64,000 nucleotides of DNA from Flavobacterium dankookense. Its GTDB lineage: Bacteria; Bacteroidota; Bacteroidia; Flavobacteriales; Flavobacteriaceae. Positions 17,424 to 26,744 of this stretch are shown piece by piece (position 1 is the first letter of the stretch; the number at the start of each line of letters is the position of its first letter). Location: contig NZ_SNXR01000015.1 in NCBI RefSeq assembly GCF_004362665.1, forward strand, positions 124,001 through 188,000, written 5' to 3'. The translations under genes were made by a program, and so were the position numbers. Under the pieces are notes generated by a model. It did no database searches and was not told the DNA's origin. It worked only from the letters and a program-made list of their open reading frames with translations.

Positions 17424-18689
17424 TTACAAATCAAATTGTTTAATTTTTCGATAAAGTGTTCTTTCAGAAATTCCCAATTCATCGGCTGCGGCTTTGCGTT
17501 TTCCTTTGTGGCGTTCCAAAGATTTCTTTATCAATTCAATTTCTTTTTGTTCCAATTTTAAAACTTCTTCCTCTTCAATAGTTTCTGCTACAAGATAATG
17601 ATTATCATCATCTTCATCGTCAAATTCTTCTTGATGCGTTTCATTATGTTTCGGAATTACATTCATTCGTGGTTCTTCTTCAAAATGAATTTCGCTTTCG
17701 GTTGTTGTTGAACCATATACTTTTTGAATTAAACTTGGATTGATGTCTTGTACTTTGGCACCATTTTTCATCAATTCCATGGTTAATTTTTTCAAATCAT
17801 TCAAATCGCTTTTCATGTCAAAAAGCACTTTATATAAAATATCTCTTTCGGTAGAAAAATCACCATCCGATTTTTTTCCGCCAACTACCGATGGTAAATT
17901 ACTGCCTTCAATCGGCAAATACGATTGCAATGTCGCTAACGTAATGTCTCGGTTGGTTTCTAATACTGAAATCTGTTCGGCAACGTTTCGCAACTGACGA
18001 ATGTTTCCACTCCAACGGTATTTTTGTAAAAACTGAATGGCATCGTCACTCAATTTAATCGGTGGCATTTTATATTTATGAGCAAAATCAGCTGCGAATT
18101 TTCTAAACAACAAATGAATATCGTCTTTCCTGTCGCGCAATGGCGGCAACGGAATATCAACCGTACTCAAACGATAATATAAATCTTCACGGAATTTTCC
18201 TTTTTCAATCGCGTCAAACATATTAACGTTCGTTGCAGCAACAATGCGAACATTCGTTTTTTGAACTTGTGACGAACCAACTTTTATAAATTCGCCGTTT
18301 TCCAAAACACGAAGCAAACGAACTTGGGTTGTTAACGGTAATTCTCCAACTTCGTCCAAGAAAATCGTTCCGCCATCGGCAACTTCAAAATACCCTTCAC
18401 GCGTATTTGTTGCCCCAGTAAAAGCGCCTTTTTCGTGACCAAAAAGCTCACTGTCAATTGTTCCTTCTGGAATAGCACCACAGTTTACAGCAATGTATTT
18501 TCCATGTTTTCTGTGCGAAAGTGAATGAATAATTCTCGGAATGCTTTCTTTTCCAACACCACTTTCTCCAACAACCAATACCGAAATATCGGTTGGCGCA
18601 ACCTGAATTGCTTTCTCGATAGCACGATTCAATTTTGGGTCATTCCCAATAATTTCAAATCGTTGTTTTATACTTTGAACTGATTCCAT
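17424..18689 (-). CDS. sigma-54-dependent transcriptional activator without receiver domain
   Basis: An AAA+ activator of sigma-54 RNA polymerase. The 421-residue protein starts almost directly with the AAA+ domain: Walker A GESGVGKE (41-48), the GAFTGA sigma-54 contact loop (88-93), and Walker B GGTIFLDEVGE (106-115). An acidic linker near 335-380 follows, then a Fis-type helix-turn-helix at the C terminus (RKAAADELGISERTLYRKIK). It has no response-regulator or sensory domain, so its input is unclear and expression level or a partner may control it. A CATTGCGA repeat lies immediately upstream of its start. Confidence 0.93.
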   Translation of the reverse strand: MESVQSIKQRFEIIGNDPKLNRAIEKAIQVAPTDISVLVVGESGVGKESIPRIIHSLSHRKHGKYIAVNCGAIPEGTIDSELFGHEKGAFTGATNTREGYFEVADGGTIFLDEVGELPLTTQVRLLRVLENGEFIKVGSSQVQKTNVRIVAATNVNMFDAIEKGKFREDLYYRLSTVDIPLPPLRDRKDDIHLLFRKFAADFAHKYKMPPIKLSDDAIQFLQKYRWSGNIRQLRNVAEQISVLETNRDITLATLQSYLPIEGSNLPSVVGGKKSDGDFSTERDILYKVLFDMKSDLNDLKKLTMELMKNGAKVQDINPSLIQKVYGSTTTESEIHFEEEPRMNVIPKHNETHQEEFDDEDDDNHYLVAETIEEEEVLKLEQKEIELIKKSLERHKGKRKAAADELGISERTLYRKIKQFDL

Positions 18690-18690
18690 A

Positions 18691-18717
18691 TGTCATTGCG
18701 AGGCACGAAGCAATCTC
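18691..18717. repeat. dispersed CATTGCGAGG...GAAGCAATCTC repeat
   Basis: TGTCATTGCGAGGCACGAAG continuing with CAATCTC is a dispersed repeat that I recall from intergenic regions of many bacteria. The halves ATTGCGAGG and the GCAAT part are weakly complementary. It lies between miaB and the sigma-54 activator. Its 5' half also forms the apical stem of the element at 20311-20419. Confidence 0.65.
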
Positions 18718-18744
18718 TTTTTGAATTTATTTCAGTATTTATAA

Positions 18745-20199
18745 TCAATTAGTTTGCATTGGACCATACCCAACCGCTTCACCAATCAATGTCGCCGTTG
18801 TACAATCACTAATTTTCACCATTACAAAATCCCCAACTTTATAATCACCTTTCGGGAAAACGGCTACTACATTCTCAGAATTTCTTCCACTCCAATGTTG
18901 GTCTGACTTCTTCGATTCTTTTTCAATCAAAATTTCTACTGTTTGACCTAAGAAACGTTTTGTTCTTTTTTCGCTTAAAATCTGTTGTAAATCAACCACT
19001 TCTTGCAAACGACGTTTTTTTGTTTCTTCTGGAACATCATCTTCCATCTTTCTCGCTGCCAAAGTTCCTGGACGTTCAGAGTAAGCAAACATATAACCAA
19101 AGTCATATTCTACATATTCCATTAAACTCAACGTATCTTGATGATCTTCCTCTGTTTCTGTTGGAAAACCCGTAATCATATCTTGCGAAATCGAACAATC
19201 TGGAATAATACGCTTGATTTTATCCACCAATTCCATATATTCTTCACGAGTGTGCTGACGATTCATCTCTTTTAATATACGAGTGCTTCCGCTTTGAACG
19301 GGTAAGTGAATGTAATTACAAACATTATCGTATTTAGCAATCACATGAAGCACTTCTTCATGCATATCCTGCGGATTAGAAGTCGAAAAGCGAAAACGCA
19401 TTTTTGGGAAAGCAATCGAACATTGTTCCAATAGTTGAGCAAAATCAGTAGCCGTAGCTTTTTGCATATCGGTAGCTTTTACAAAATCTTTCTTCAAACC
19501 GCCGCCATACCAAAGGTAACTGTCCACGTTTTGACCTAAAAGACAAACTTCTTTAAAACCTCTATTCCACAAATCCTGAATTTCTTCTATAATACTTTGT
19601 GGTTCACGACTGCGCTCACGTCCGCGAGTAAACGGAACCACACAAAACGTACACATATTATCACAACCACGAGTAATAGAAACAAACGCATTCACACCGT
19701 TACTATTCAAACGAACCGGAGCAATATCGCCATACGTTTCGTCTTTTGAAAGAATAACATTTATCGCATCGCGTCCTTCTTCCACTTCTTTCAAAAGATT
19801 AGGCAAATCCTTGTAAGCATCAGGACCAACAACCATATCAACGATTTTTTCTTGCTCCAAAAACTGGTCTTTCAATCGTTCCGCCATACAGCCTAAAACG
19901 CCAACTTTCATACCCGGATTTATACTGCGTTTCACCGCATTATATTTCTCCAAACGCTTTCTCACCGTCATTTCCGCCTTGTCGCGGATAGAACATGTAT
20001 TAACCAAAACCAAATCGGCTTCTTCCAAATTTTGTGTCGTGTTATAACCTTGCTCCGTCAAGATAGAAGCTACAATCTCACTGTCCGAAAAATTCATCGC
20101 ACAGCCATAACTTTCTATAAAAAGCTTTTTTGTATTACCTTCTTTATTCTCTAAAACAAGCGATGTGCCTTGTTTTTTCTCATCAATTTCTTTTTCCAT
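18745..20199 (-). CDS. miaB: tRNA-2-methylthio-N6-dimethylallyladenosine synthase
   Basis: A radical-SAM methylthiotransferase that modifies A37 of tRNAs reading U-starting codons. The 484-residue protein has the N-terminal MTTase domain with cluster cysteines Cys33, Cys69 and Cys104, the radical-SAM CxxxCxxC motif (Cys179, Cys183, Cys186), and a C-terminal TRAM domain ([20 protein letters not shown] onward). An N-terminal extension of about 25 charged residues precedes the core, common in this phylum. It heads the miaB-activator-lptE-TPR-secG cluster. The pseudoknot-like element copy 2 lies on the same strand about 110 bases upstream. Confidence 0.96.
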   Translation of the reverse strand: MEKEIDEKKQGTSLVLENKEGNTKKLFIESYGCAMNFSDSEIVASILTEQGYNTTQNLEEADLVLVNTCSIRDKAEMTVRKRLEKYNAVKRSINPGMKVGVLGCMAERLKDQFLEQEKIVDMVVGPDAYKDLPNLLKEVEEGRDAINVILSKDETYGDIAPVRLNSNGVNAFVSITRGCDNMCTFCVVPFTRGRERSREPQSIIEEIQDLWNRGFKEVCLLGQNVDSYLWYGGGLKKDFVKATDMQKATATDFAQLLEQCSIAFPKMRFRFSTSNPQDMHEEVLHVIAKYDNVCNYIHLPVQSGSTRILKEMNRQHTREEYMELVDKIKRIIPDCSISQDMITGFPTETEEDHQDTLSLMEYVEYDFGYMFAYSERPGTLAARKMEDDVPEETKKRRLQEVVDLQQILSEKRTKRFLGQTVEILIEKESKKSDQHWSGRNSENVVAVFPKGDYKVGDFVMVKISDCTTATLIGEAVGYGPMQTN

Positions 20200-20310
20200 A
20201 AAATATTCTTCGCTAAATCGGGAAGCAAAGATAATACTAAATTATAAAATATGACAAGATGGCAGATAACGTTTAACAAAAGTTTTTGAAGCGACCCGTT
20301 CTGGCTTTTT

Positions 20311-20419
20311 TGGAAACCATTTTCCCGCTTTCCGTTACAATCTGTCATTGCGAGGAAGAAAGCAGTAACATCTAACAATTCAAAATCGCAATGACAGGAT
20401 TTCCACTTCAATCGGGGCT
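20311..20419 (-). repeat. candidate pseudoknot element, copy 2, with a CATTGCGA hairpin
   Basis: On the minus strand the order matches copy 1. P1 is formed by 20416-20410 with 20330-20324 (CCCGATT/AAGCGGG, one mismatch). P2 is formed by 20405-20397 with 20318-20311 (TGGAAATCC/GGTTTCCA, one bulge). P1 and P2 interlock. The apical hairpin is an 11-bp stem TGTCATTGCGA (20343-20353 with 20386-20396) and looks like an insertion of the dispersed CATTGCGA repeat. It lies upstream of miaB and in its orientation, so it may be in the miaB leader. Confidence 0.55.
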
Positions 20420-20489
20420 AAATGACAATCAATTATAATTTCAGTAAAGTTTCAAAAACTAGTAGAGTGTGGAGGTAGTATTTTCTCTA

Positions 20490-20594
20490 AAACACGGCGC
20501 AAACCTTTCCAAACACGGCGCAGAGCTTTCCAAACACGGCGCAAAGCATCTCAAACATGGCGCAGAGCGTTCCAAACATGGCGCAAACCATTTC
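20490..20594. repeat. five 21-bp tandem repeats upstream of topA
   Basis: Five units of the form AAACAYGGCGCARASCNTYYC, each exactly 21 bp, start at 20490, 20511, 20532, 20553 and 20574. The core AAACACGGCGCA is nearly invariant. GC content is well above the surroundings. Frames stay open on both strands because 21 is a multiple of three, but there is no start or context for a gene. In the 20200-20698 gap I otherwise see only the element at 20311-20419 and the topA promoter. Confidence 0.9.
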
Positions 20595-20670
20595 AACTCT
20601 TTTTTTAGTTTCCAAAAAATCATTTCCCCGTTAAAAAACAACACTAAATCGGTAATTTAAAAAAAACAAT

Positions 20671-20678
20671 TACATTTG
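20671..20678 (+). promoter_or_regulatory. -7 promoter element of topA
   Basis: TACATTTG matches TAnnTTTG and lies 20 bases before the topA ATG. No clear -33 element was seen. Confidence 0.5.
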
Positions 20679-20698
20679 TCCGCACAAACAATCGTGAT

Positions 20699-23200
20699 AT
20701 GGCAAAGAATTTAGTTATCGTAGAGTCACCAGCTAAGGCTAAAACAATCGAAAAATTTCTAGGAACAGACTACCAAGTTGAATCAAGTTACGGACACATT
20801 GCCGACTTGCCTTCCAAGGAAATAGGAGTAGATGTAGCCAATGGTTTTAAACCAAAGTATGAAGTCTCCGCCGATAAAAAAGCATTAGTTACCAAACTTA
20901 AAGGTCTAGCCAAAACCGCCGATATAGTCTGGCTTGCTTCCGATGAAGACCGCGAAGGAGAAGCCATTTCTTGGCACTTAGCGGAAGAACTAAAATTAGA
21001 CAAAGCCAAAACCAAAAGAATTGTTTTTCACGAAATCACTAAAAACGCCATCCTAAAAGCCATCGATAATCCTCGCGAAATCGATTATAACTTAGTAAAT
21101 GCACAGCAAGCTCGTAGAGTATTGGACCGTTTAGTAGGATACGAATTGTCACCTGTATTGTGGAAAAAAGTAAAAGGCGGACTTTCTGCTGGTCGTGTAC
21201 AATCCGTTTCGGTGCGTTTAATAGTAGAACGCGAAAGAGAAATCCAAGAATTCAAAGCAGTAGCATCTTATTCAGTTACAGCCGAATTTACAAACGAAGC
21301 TGGAAAAGTGGTGAAAGCCAAATTACCAAAAAACTTCGCTACTAAAAAAGAAGCCGAAGATTTTCTAAACAAAAACATCGGTTCTACCTATAAAGTAGCC
21401 GATTTAGAAACCAAACCAACAAAAAAATCACCTGCTGCACCGTTTACAACTTCTACATTACAACAAGAAGCAGCACGTAAGTTATACCTTCCTGTCGGAA
21501 TCACCATGCAATTAGCACAACGATTATACGAATCTGGATTGATAACCTACATGAGAACAGACAGCGTGAATCTTTCCAAAGAAGCATCAGAAGCGGCACA
21601 AGCCGAAATCACAAAATCATACGGTAGCCAATATTCTAAACCAAGAACATTTGCAACCAAAAGTAAAGGCGCACAAGAAGCACACGAAGCCATTCGTCCA
21701 ACAGACATGTCACGCCATACAGTTAATATAGATAGAGACCAAGCGCGTCTTTATGATTTAATCTGGAAAAGAACACTGGCTTCGCAAATGAGCGATGCGG
21801 AATTAGAAAGAACCAACGTAAAAATTGAAGCCAATAACCATAGCGAAGTTTTTCAAGCTACAGGAGAAGTTATCAAATTCGAAGGTTTTCTAAAAGTTTA
21901 TCTCGAAGGTAACGATGACGATGATGAAGAGCAAGAAGGTATGTTGCCAGCCTTAAAAGTCAACGAAAAATTATTGAATACTGTAATTACGTCAAGAGAA
22001 CGTTTTACGCAACCACCAAGTCGCTACACCGAAGCAGCTTTAGTAAAAAAGCTAGAAGAACTAGGCATTGGTCGTCCTTCTACTTATGCGCCAACCATTT
22101 CAACTATCATCGCAAGAACGTATATTGAAAAAGGAAGTTTTGAAGGTGCTGAACGAAAGTACAATCAAATGATACTAAAAGGTGGCGAAGTTAAAAGTCA
22201 AGTTTTAACCGAAATGACAGGTTCAGATAAAGGAAAGTTAGTACCAACAGACATTGGAACCATTGTAAACGACTTTTTAGTAAAAAATTTCGAAGCCATT
22301 CTAGATTATAATTTCACTGCCAAAGTGGAGCAAGACTTTGACGAAATAGCCGAAGGAAACATCGACTGGGCAAAAATGATGCAAGACTTCTACAATAAGT
22401 TCCATCCAAATGTAATTGAAGTAGAGAAAAATGCAGATAGAGAAAGTGGAGAAAGAATATTAGGAAAACATCCAGAATCTGGTAAAACAGTTTTAGTTCG
22501 TCTCGGAAAGTTTGGTGCAATGGCTCAAATAGGCGATGCAGATGATGAAGAAAAACAGTTTGCAAGCTTACGTCCAGAGCAAAATATGGGTAACATTTCC
22601 CTTGAAGAAGCATTGAAGTTGTTTTTATTACCAAAATCACTTGGGGAATATAAAGGTGAAGAAGTAGAAGTGAGCAATGGACGATTTGGTCCTTATGTTC
22701 GCTTTGGAAAACAATTCATTTCATTGCCAAAAGGAGAAGAGCCATTGGATGTAACAATGGAAAGAGCGAAAGAGTTAATAGATGAAAAAGTAAAAGCCGA
22801 TGCGCCAATAGCAACCTATAAAAATATGGATGTTCAAAAAGGCGTTGGGCGTTTTGGACCTTTCCTTAAATGGAACGGTATCTTTATTAATGTAAATAAA
22901 AAATACAACTTCGATAATCTATCACAATCTGATGTAGCTGAATTAATCGAAGAAAAATTGCAAAAAGATATAGACAAAGTAATCCATGACTGGAGCGAAG
23001 AAGGTATTTTGGTTCAAAAAGCACGTTGGGGAAGATCAGAAATTACCAAAGGGAAAATTAAAATCGAATTGAGTAAAGATATTGATGCTTCAAAATTGAC
23101 TTTAGAGCAAGTAAAAGAAATGATTGCTAAAAAAACGCCTGAGAAAAAGACAGCGGCAAAAAAGTCCGCAACTAAAAAAGCACCAGCAAAAAAGAAATAA
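20699..23200 (+). CDS. topA: DNA topoisomerase I
   Basis: A type IA topoisomerase relaxing negative supercoils. The 833-residue protein begins with the Toprim domain (VESPAKAKTIEKFLG; acidic triad D82-x-D84-x-E86). The active-site tyrosine is Tyr284 in GLITYMRTDS. The C-terminal part carries repeat domains (HPESGKTVLVRLGKFG, NGRFGPYVRFGKQ, GRFGPFLKWNG) in place of zinc-ribbon cysteines. It ends in a lysine/alanine-rich tail likely to bind DNA. The next gene starts three bases after the stop, so the two are co-transcribed. Confidence 0.98.
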   Translation: MAKNLVIVESPAKAKTIEKFLGTDYQVESSYGHIADLPSKEIGVDVANGFKPKYEVSADKKALVTKLKGLAKTADIVWLASDEDREGEAISWHLAEELKLDKAKTKRIVFHEITKNAILKAIDNPREIDYNLVNAQQARRVLDRLVGYELSPVLWKKVKGGLSAGRVQSVSVRLIVEREREIQEFKAVASYSVTAEFTNEAGKVVKAKLPKNFATKKEAEDFLNKNIGSTYKVADLETKPTKKSPAAPFTTSTLQQEAARKLYLPVGITMQLAQRLYESGLITYMRTDSVNLSKEASEAAQAEITKSYGSQYSKPRTFATKSKGAQEAHEAIRPTDMSRHTVNIDRDQARLYDLIWKRTLASQMSDAELERTNVKIEANNHSEVFQATGEVIKFEGFLKVYLEGNDDDDEEQEGMLPALKVNEKLLNTVITSRERFTQPPSRYTEAALVKKLEELGIGRPSTYAPTISTIIARTYIEKGSFEGAERKYNQMILKGGEVKSQVLTEMTGSDKGKLVPTDIGTIVNDFLVKNFEAILDYNFTAKVEQDFDEIAEGNIDWAKMMQDFYNKFHPNVIEVEKNADRESGERILGKHPESGKTVLVRLGKFGAMAQIGDADDEEKQFASLRPEQNMGNISLEEALKLFLLPKSLGEYKGEEVEVSNGRFGPYVRFGKQFISLPKGEEPLDVTMERAKELIDEKVKADAPIATYKNMDVQKGVGRFGPFLKWNGIFINVNKKYNFDNLSQSDVAELIEEKLQKDIDKVIHDWSEEGILVQKARWGRSEITKGKIKIELSKDIDASKLTLEQVKEMIAKKTPEKKTAAKKSATKKAPAKKK

Positions 23201-23203
23201 GCT

Positions 23204-24355
23204 ATGGAATTTGATTTTTTATCACCAGTTGATAATGAAATTTTAGAATATACAAATGGATTGTCTTCTCAACATATGGGAAGCAAAATAGCTTTTCATA
23301 CAGATAGAGATTTTCCAGATTTAGATAAAATAAAAATTGCTATAATCGGAGTTCCAGAAAACAGAGGTGATAGTTTCTCTTTTGAAGAAGCCAATTTAGA
23401 TTTCATCCGAAAGGAGTTTTATGGATTATTTCCCGGTAATTGGCAAAGTAGTATTGCTGATTTAGGTGATATCCTTCCAGGAAATTCAATTGAAGATACG
23501 TTCTTTGCATTGCAAAAGGTTGTTTCGAGATTATTAAAAAAAGAAATTATACCTATTATAATAGGAGGAAGTCAAGATTTGATTTATCCATTATATAGAG
23601 CATACGACACTTTAGAGCAAATGGTCAACTTAGTTTCTATTGACTCAAAATTTGATTTTGGAAAGCAAGAAGACCGTTTTTCAACAAATTCTTATATGTC
23701 GAAGATTATTGTAGATGAACCAAATAATCTTTTCAACTATTGTAATATCGGTTATCAAACTTATTACAACTCACAAGAAGAGATAGATTTGATTGAAAAA
23801 TTATATTTTGATTGCTACAGATTAGGAGAAATAAGCAATAATATTGCGTTAGCGGAACCCGTTTTAAGAGATGCAGATTTAGTTAATATAGATTTAAATT
23901 CAGTAAAGTCTTCAGATTCAGGAAATTTCACTAACTTTATACCGAACGGATTTAATGGAAAAGAAATATGTAGTTTGGCAAGATATGCTGGAATAAGTGA
24001 TAAGGTAAGTTGTTTTGCAGTGTTTAATCATACTAATTCAAAACAAGAGTCAGTGTTAATAGCACAAATTATTTGGTATTTTATTGAAGGAGTAAATTTC
24101 CGCTCAAACGAATATCCTTTTGGGGCTAAAGATTTGTATTCTAAGTATATAGTTCCTTTAGAGGAGCAAGAGTTAGTGTTTTATAAAAGCAATAAAACAG
24201 AAAGATGGTGGATAGAAATACCTTTTTTTTCAACAACACACAATAAAATGAAAAAAAATACGTTATTACCATGTTCACATGATGAATATTTAATTGCTTG
24301 CAATCAAGAGATACCAGAACGATGGTGGAAAGCGCAGCGAAAGAATATTGTTTAA
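23204..24355 (+). CDS. arginase/formimidoylglutamase-fold protein with degraded metal site
   Basis: A 383-residue protein with the ureohydrolase fold, usually labelled formimidoylglutamase. The metal-binding motifs are altered: GGDH is GGSQ (Gln124), DAHxD is DSKFD (Lys149), and the SxDxD motif is NIDLN (Asp230, Asn232). Both ligand histidines are gone, so metal-dependent hydrolysis is unlikely; this is probably a pseudoenzyme. It lies between topA (three-base gap) and the gldKLMN genes, an arrangement I recall from other Flavobacteriia, hinting at a role near gliding or type IX secretion. That link is inference. Confidence 0.8.
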   Translation: MEFDFLSPVDNEILEYTNGLSSQHMGSKIAFHTDRDFPDLDKIKIAIIGVPENRGDSFSFEEANLDFIRKEFYGLFPGNWQSSIADLGDILPGNSIEDTFFALQKVVSRLLKKEIIPIIIGGSQDLIYPLYRAYDTLEQMVNLVSIDSKFDFGKQEDRFSTNSYMSKIIVDEPNNLFNYCNIGYQTYYNSQEEIDLIEKLYFDCYRLGEISNNIALAEPVLRDADLVNIDLNSVKSSDSGNFTNFIPNGFNGKEICSLARYAGISDKVSCFAVFNHTNSKQESVLIAQIIWYFIEGVNFRSNEYPFGAKDLYSKYIVPLEEQELVFYKSNKTERWWIEIPFFSTTHNKMKKNTLLPCSHDEYLIACNQEIPERWWKAQRKNIV

Positions 24356-24535
24356 TAAAAAATAAGAAAAAGTTTAAATAAAAATTGAATTATTAAATTA
24401 AAATAATAAATAGATTACAAATGACATTAAATATTGCACTTTATCGATTATTTTTTGCTTTTTAACGATAAAAAATTTTTTTGTTTGAAAAATTAATTTT
24501 AGTTTTGGCATGTTAATTAATTTTTAAGTTAATAA

Positions 24536-24566
24536 TTGTTTTTTTCAAAAATTATAAATAGGTTTA
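24536..24566 (+). promoter_or_regulatory. probable promoter of gldKLMN
   Basis: TTG (24536-24538), a 20-base spacer and TAGGTTTA (24559-24566) resemble the Bacteroidota promoter with one mismatch at the last base. It lies 40 bases before the gldK ATG, in a very AT-rich 250-base gap with nothing else recognisable. Confidence 0.45.
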
Positions 24567-24605
24567 CGCCCTAAAAAATTGAGTATTCTAATAACCCCAA
24601 TTTAT

Positions 24606-26003
24606 ATGAAGAAGTTCATCGCATTTGCATCAGTTTTAGCTTTATTAACAAGTTGTGGAGGTTCCAGCGACAAAGGTGAGTTAGTAGGAGTTAAAGGAAA
24701 AAAATGGCATCCCGAAAAACCATACGGAATGGCTTTAGTTCCAGGTGGAGCATTTATCATGGGTAAATCAGATGATGATTTAGCTAATGTTCAAGACGCA
24801 CCAACCAAAACAGTTACAGTTCGTTCATTCTATATGGATGAAACTGAAATTACTAATAGTGAGTACCGTCAATTTGTTGAATGGGTTAAAGATTCTATTA
24901 CTAGAGTTAGATTAGCTATTCTTGCCGATGAAGTTGGTCAAACAGCTGGCTCGGGAGGAAAAGGTGGTAAAACTGGAAGCATTGGGGATTTTGCTTTCAA
25001 TGATACTGATCCTGCTAAAATGACTCCTTATGACAAATACATGTATGAGAACTACTATAGTGTAGGAACAGATGATGATCCGTATGCTGGTAGAAAACTT
25101 AACAAAAAAGTGAAATTAATCAAGGAAACTAGCAAGTATCCAGATGAATATTACTCAGAAGTTATGGATACTATGTATCTGCCAGTTGCAGAGTCTTTCA
25201 ATGGACTAAGAACAATTGATGTTAGAAAATTAAAATTTAGATATTCTTACATGGATATACAAGCTGCGGCAAAAGCTAAAGTTGGTAAAAGAAGTTCATT
25301 TATAAAAACTGAACAAGTGCAAATTTATCCTGACACAACAGTTTGGATTAAAGATTTCGCTTACTCGTACAATGAGCCAATGCACAATGATTATTTTTGG
25401 CACCAAGCTTATGGAGATTATCCTGTAGTTGGAGTAAGTTGGAAGCAGTCTAAAGCATTTTGTGCATGGAGAACATTGAATAAAAATGCCTATATCAAAT
25501 CAAAAAAGAAGAAGAAAGATTTAATCAATACATTTAGATTACCTACTGAAGCTGAATGGGAATATGCTGCTCGCGGTGGTCTAGAGTCTGGAGCTTTCCC
25601 TTGGGGTGGACCATATGCCAAAAATGACAGAGGTTGTTTCTTAGCTAACTTTAAACCAAATAGAGGTGATTATGCTGCTGACCAAGCTTTGTATACTGTT
25701 GAAGCTAAATCATATGAGCCAAACGGATATAATTTATACAACATGGCAGGTAACGTAGCAGAATGGACAGACTCGTCTTATGATGCTGCTTCTTACGAGT
25801 ATGTTTCTTCAATGAACCCTAATGTACCTGATACTAAGAACATGCGTAAAGTTGTTCGTGGTGGTTCATGGAAAGATGTGTCTTACTTCTTGCAAGTAAG
25901 TACAAGAGATTTTGAATATGCAGATACTGCTAGAAGTTATGTAGGATTCAGAACGGTTCAAGATTACATGGGAACACAAGTAACTGGGAACACAAGAAAA
26001 TAG
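24606..26003 (+). CDS. gldK: gliding motility / type IX secretion lipoprotein GldK
   Basis: An outer-membrane lipoprotein forming, with GldN, the periplasmic ring of the type IX secretion system (PorK in Porphyromonas). From this ATG the signal peptide has lipobox Cys17 (LLTSC); an in-frame upstream start at 24579 would add nine residues before it and is less likely. The rest is a formylglycine-generating-enzyme-like domain: GMALVPGGAFIMG near the start, FRLPTEAEWEYAARGG in the middle, and VVRGGSWKDVSY near the end. The catalytic role of that fold is not expected here. First gene of gldKLMN. Confidence 0.96.
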   Translation: MKKFIAFASVLALLTSCGGSSDKGELVGVKGKKWHPEKPYGMALVPGGAFIMGKSDDDLANVQDAPTKTVTVRSFYMDETEITNSEYRQFVEWVKDSITRVRLAILADEVGQTAGSGGKGGKTGSIGDFAFNDTDPAKMTPYDKYMYENYYSVGTDDDPYAGRKLNKKVKLIKETSKYPDEYYSEVMDTMYLPVAESFNGLRTIDVRKLKFRYSYMDIQAAAKAKVGKRSSFIKTEQVQIYPDTTVWIKDFAYSYNEPMHNDYFWHQAYGDYPVVGVSWKQSKAFCAWRTLNKNAYIKSKKKKKDLINTFRLPTEAEWEYAARGGLESGAFPWGGPYAKNDRGCFLANFKPNRGDYAADQALYTVEAKSYEPNGYNLYNMAGNVAEWTDSSYDAASYEYVSSMNPNVPDTKNMRKVVRGGSWKDVSYFLQVSTRDFEYADTARSYVGFRTVQDYMGTQVTGNTRK

Positions 26004-26055
26004 TATTTAAACCAACTTAATTATATAAACTTAAACTAACAAAAAAATTATTATT

Positions 26056-26688
26056 ATGGCATTATTAAGCAAAAAAACAATGAATTTCGCTTACGGTATG
26101 GGAGCGGCAGTTGTAATTATTGGAGCATTATTCAAATTAATGCACTGGCCAGGTGCAAGTGCGATGCTTATTATAGGACTAGGAACTGAAGCATTAATTT
26201 TTGGATTATCAGCATTTGACCCAGTTGATAAAGAACTTGATTGGGCATTAGTTTACCCAGAATTAGCTGGTGGTGAAGCTAAAGCAAAAGACAAGAAAAA
26301 AGAAGATCCAACAGAAGCACAAGGTTTATTGTCTCAAAAATTAGACAACATGCTTAAAGAAGCTAAAATTGATGGTCAATTAATGGAAAGCTTAGGTAGC
26401 AGTATCAGAAATTTTGAAGGTGCAGCAAAAGCAATTTCTCCAACTGTAGACTCAGTTGCTTCAACAAAAAAATATGCTGAAGAAATGACTAAAGCAGCTA
26501 CACAATTAGAAACTTTAAATGGTTTATACCAAGTTCAGTTACAAAGTGCTGAAAGAAATGCACAAATCAACAATGAAGTTGCTGAAAACAATTTAAAATT
26601 AAAAGATCAAATGCAATCGTTAACATCAAACTTGTCATCTTTGAACAACGTTTATGGTGGAATGCTTTCTGCAATGAGTAATAGATAA
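26056..26688 (+). CDS. gldL: type IX secretion motor protein GldL
   Basis: An inner-membrane protein that with GldM converts the proton gradient into motion and secretion. The 210-residue chain has two N-terminal membrane helices (about 10-27 and 35-52). Glu45 in the second helix (LGTEALIFG) sits at the position of the glutamate known to matter in GldL. A cytoplasmic coiled region follows. The SKKTMNFAYGMGAA start matches the family closely. It lies between gldK and gldM with short gaps. Confidence 0.97.
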   Translation: MALLSKKTMNFAYGMGAAVVIIGALFKLMHWPGASAMLIIGLGTEALIFGLSAFDPVDKELDWALVYPELAGGEAKAKDKKKEDPTEAQGLLSQKLDNMLKEAKIDGQLMESLGSSIRNFEGAAKAISPTVDSVASTKKYAEEMTKAATQLETLNGLYQVQLQSAERNAQINNEVAENNLKLKDQMQSLTSNLSSLNNVYGGMLSAMSNR

Positions 26689-26744
26689 TTAGTTTTTTAA
26701 CTATATTTTTCAAACAAAATAATAATATAAACTAATTAGAAAAA

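Noticed and set aside
20151-20411. Minus-strand frame extending upstream of miaB
   Set aside because: It reads through the candidate pseudoknot element and the CATTGCGA hairpin in non-coding DNA and overlaps the miaB start in another frame.
20459-20660. Repeat peptide frames (KHGA... and APCLE...)
   Set aside because: They are a by-product of the 21-bp tandem repeats; both strands are open and neither has a promoter or start consistent with a gene.
24579-24605. Longer N terminus for GldK
   Set aside because: The lipoprotein signal starts at the ATG at 24606; extra residues before it would not fit a signal peptide.
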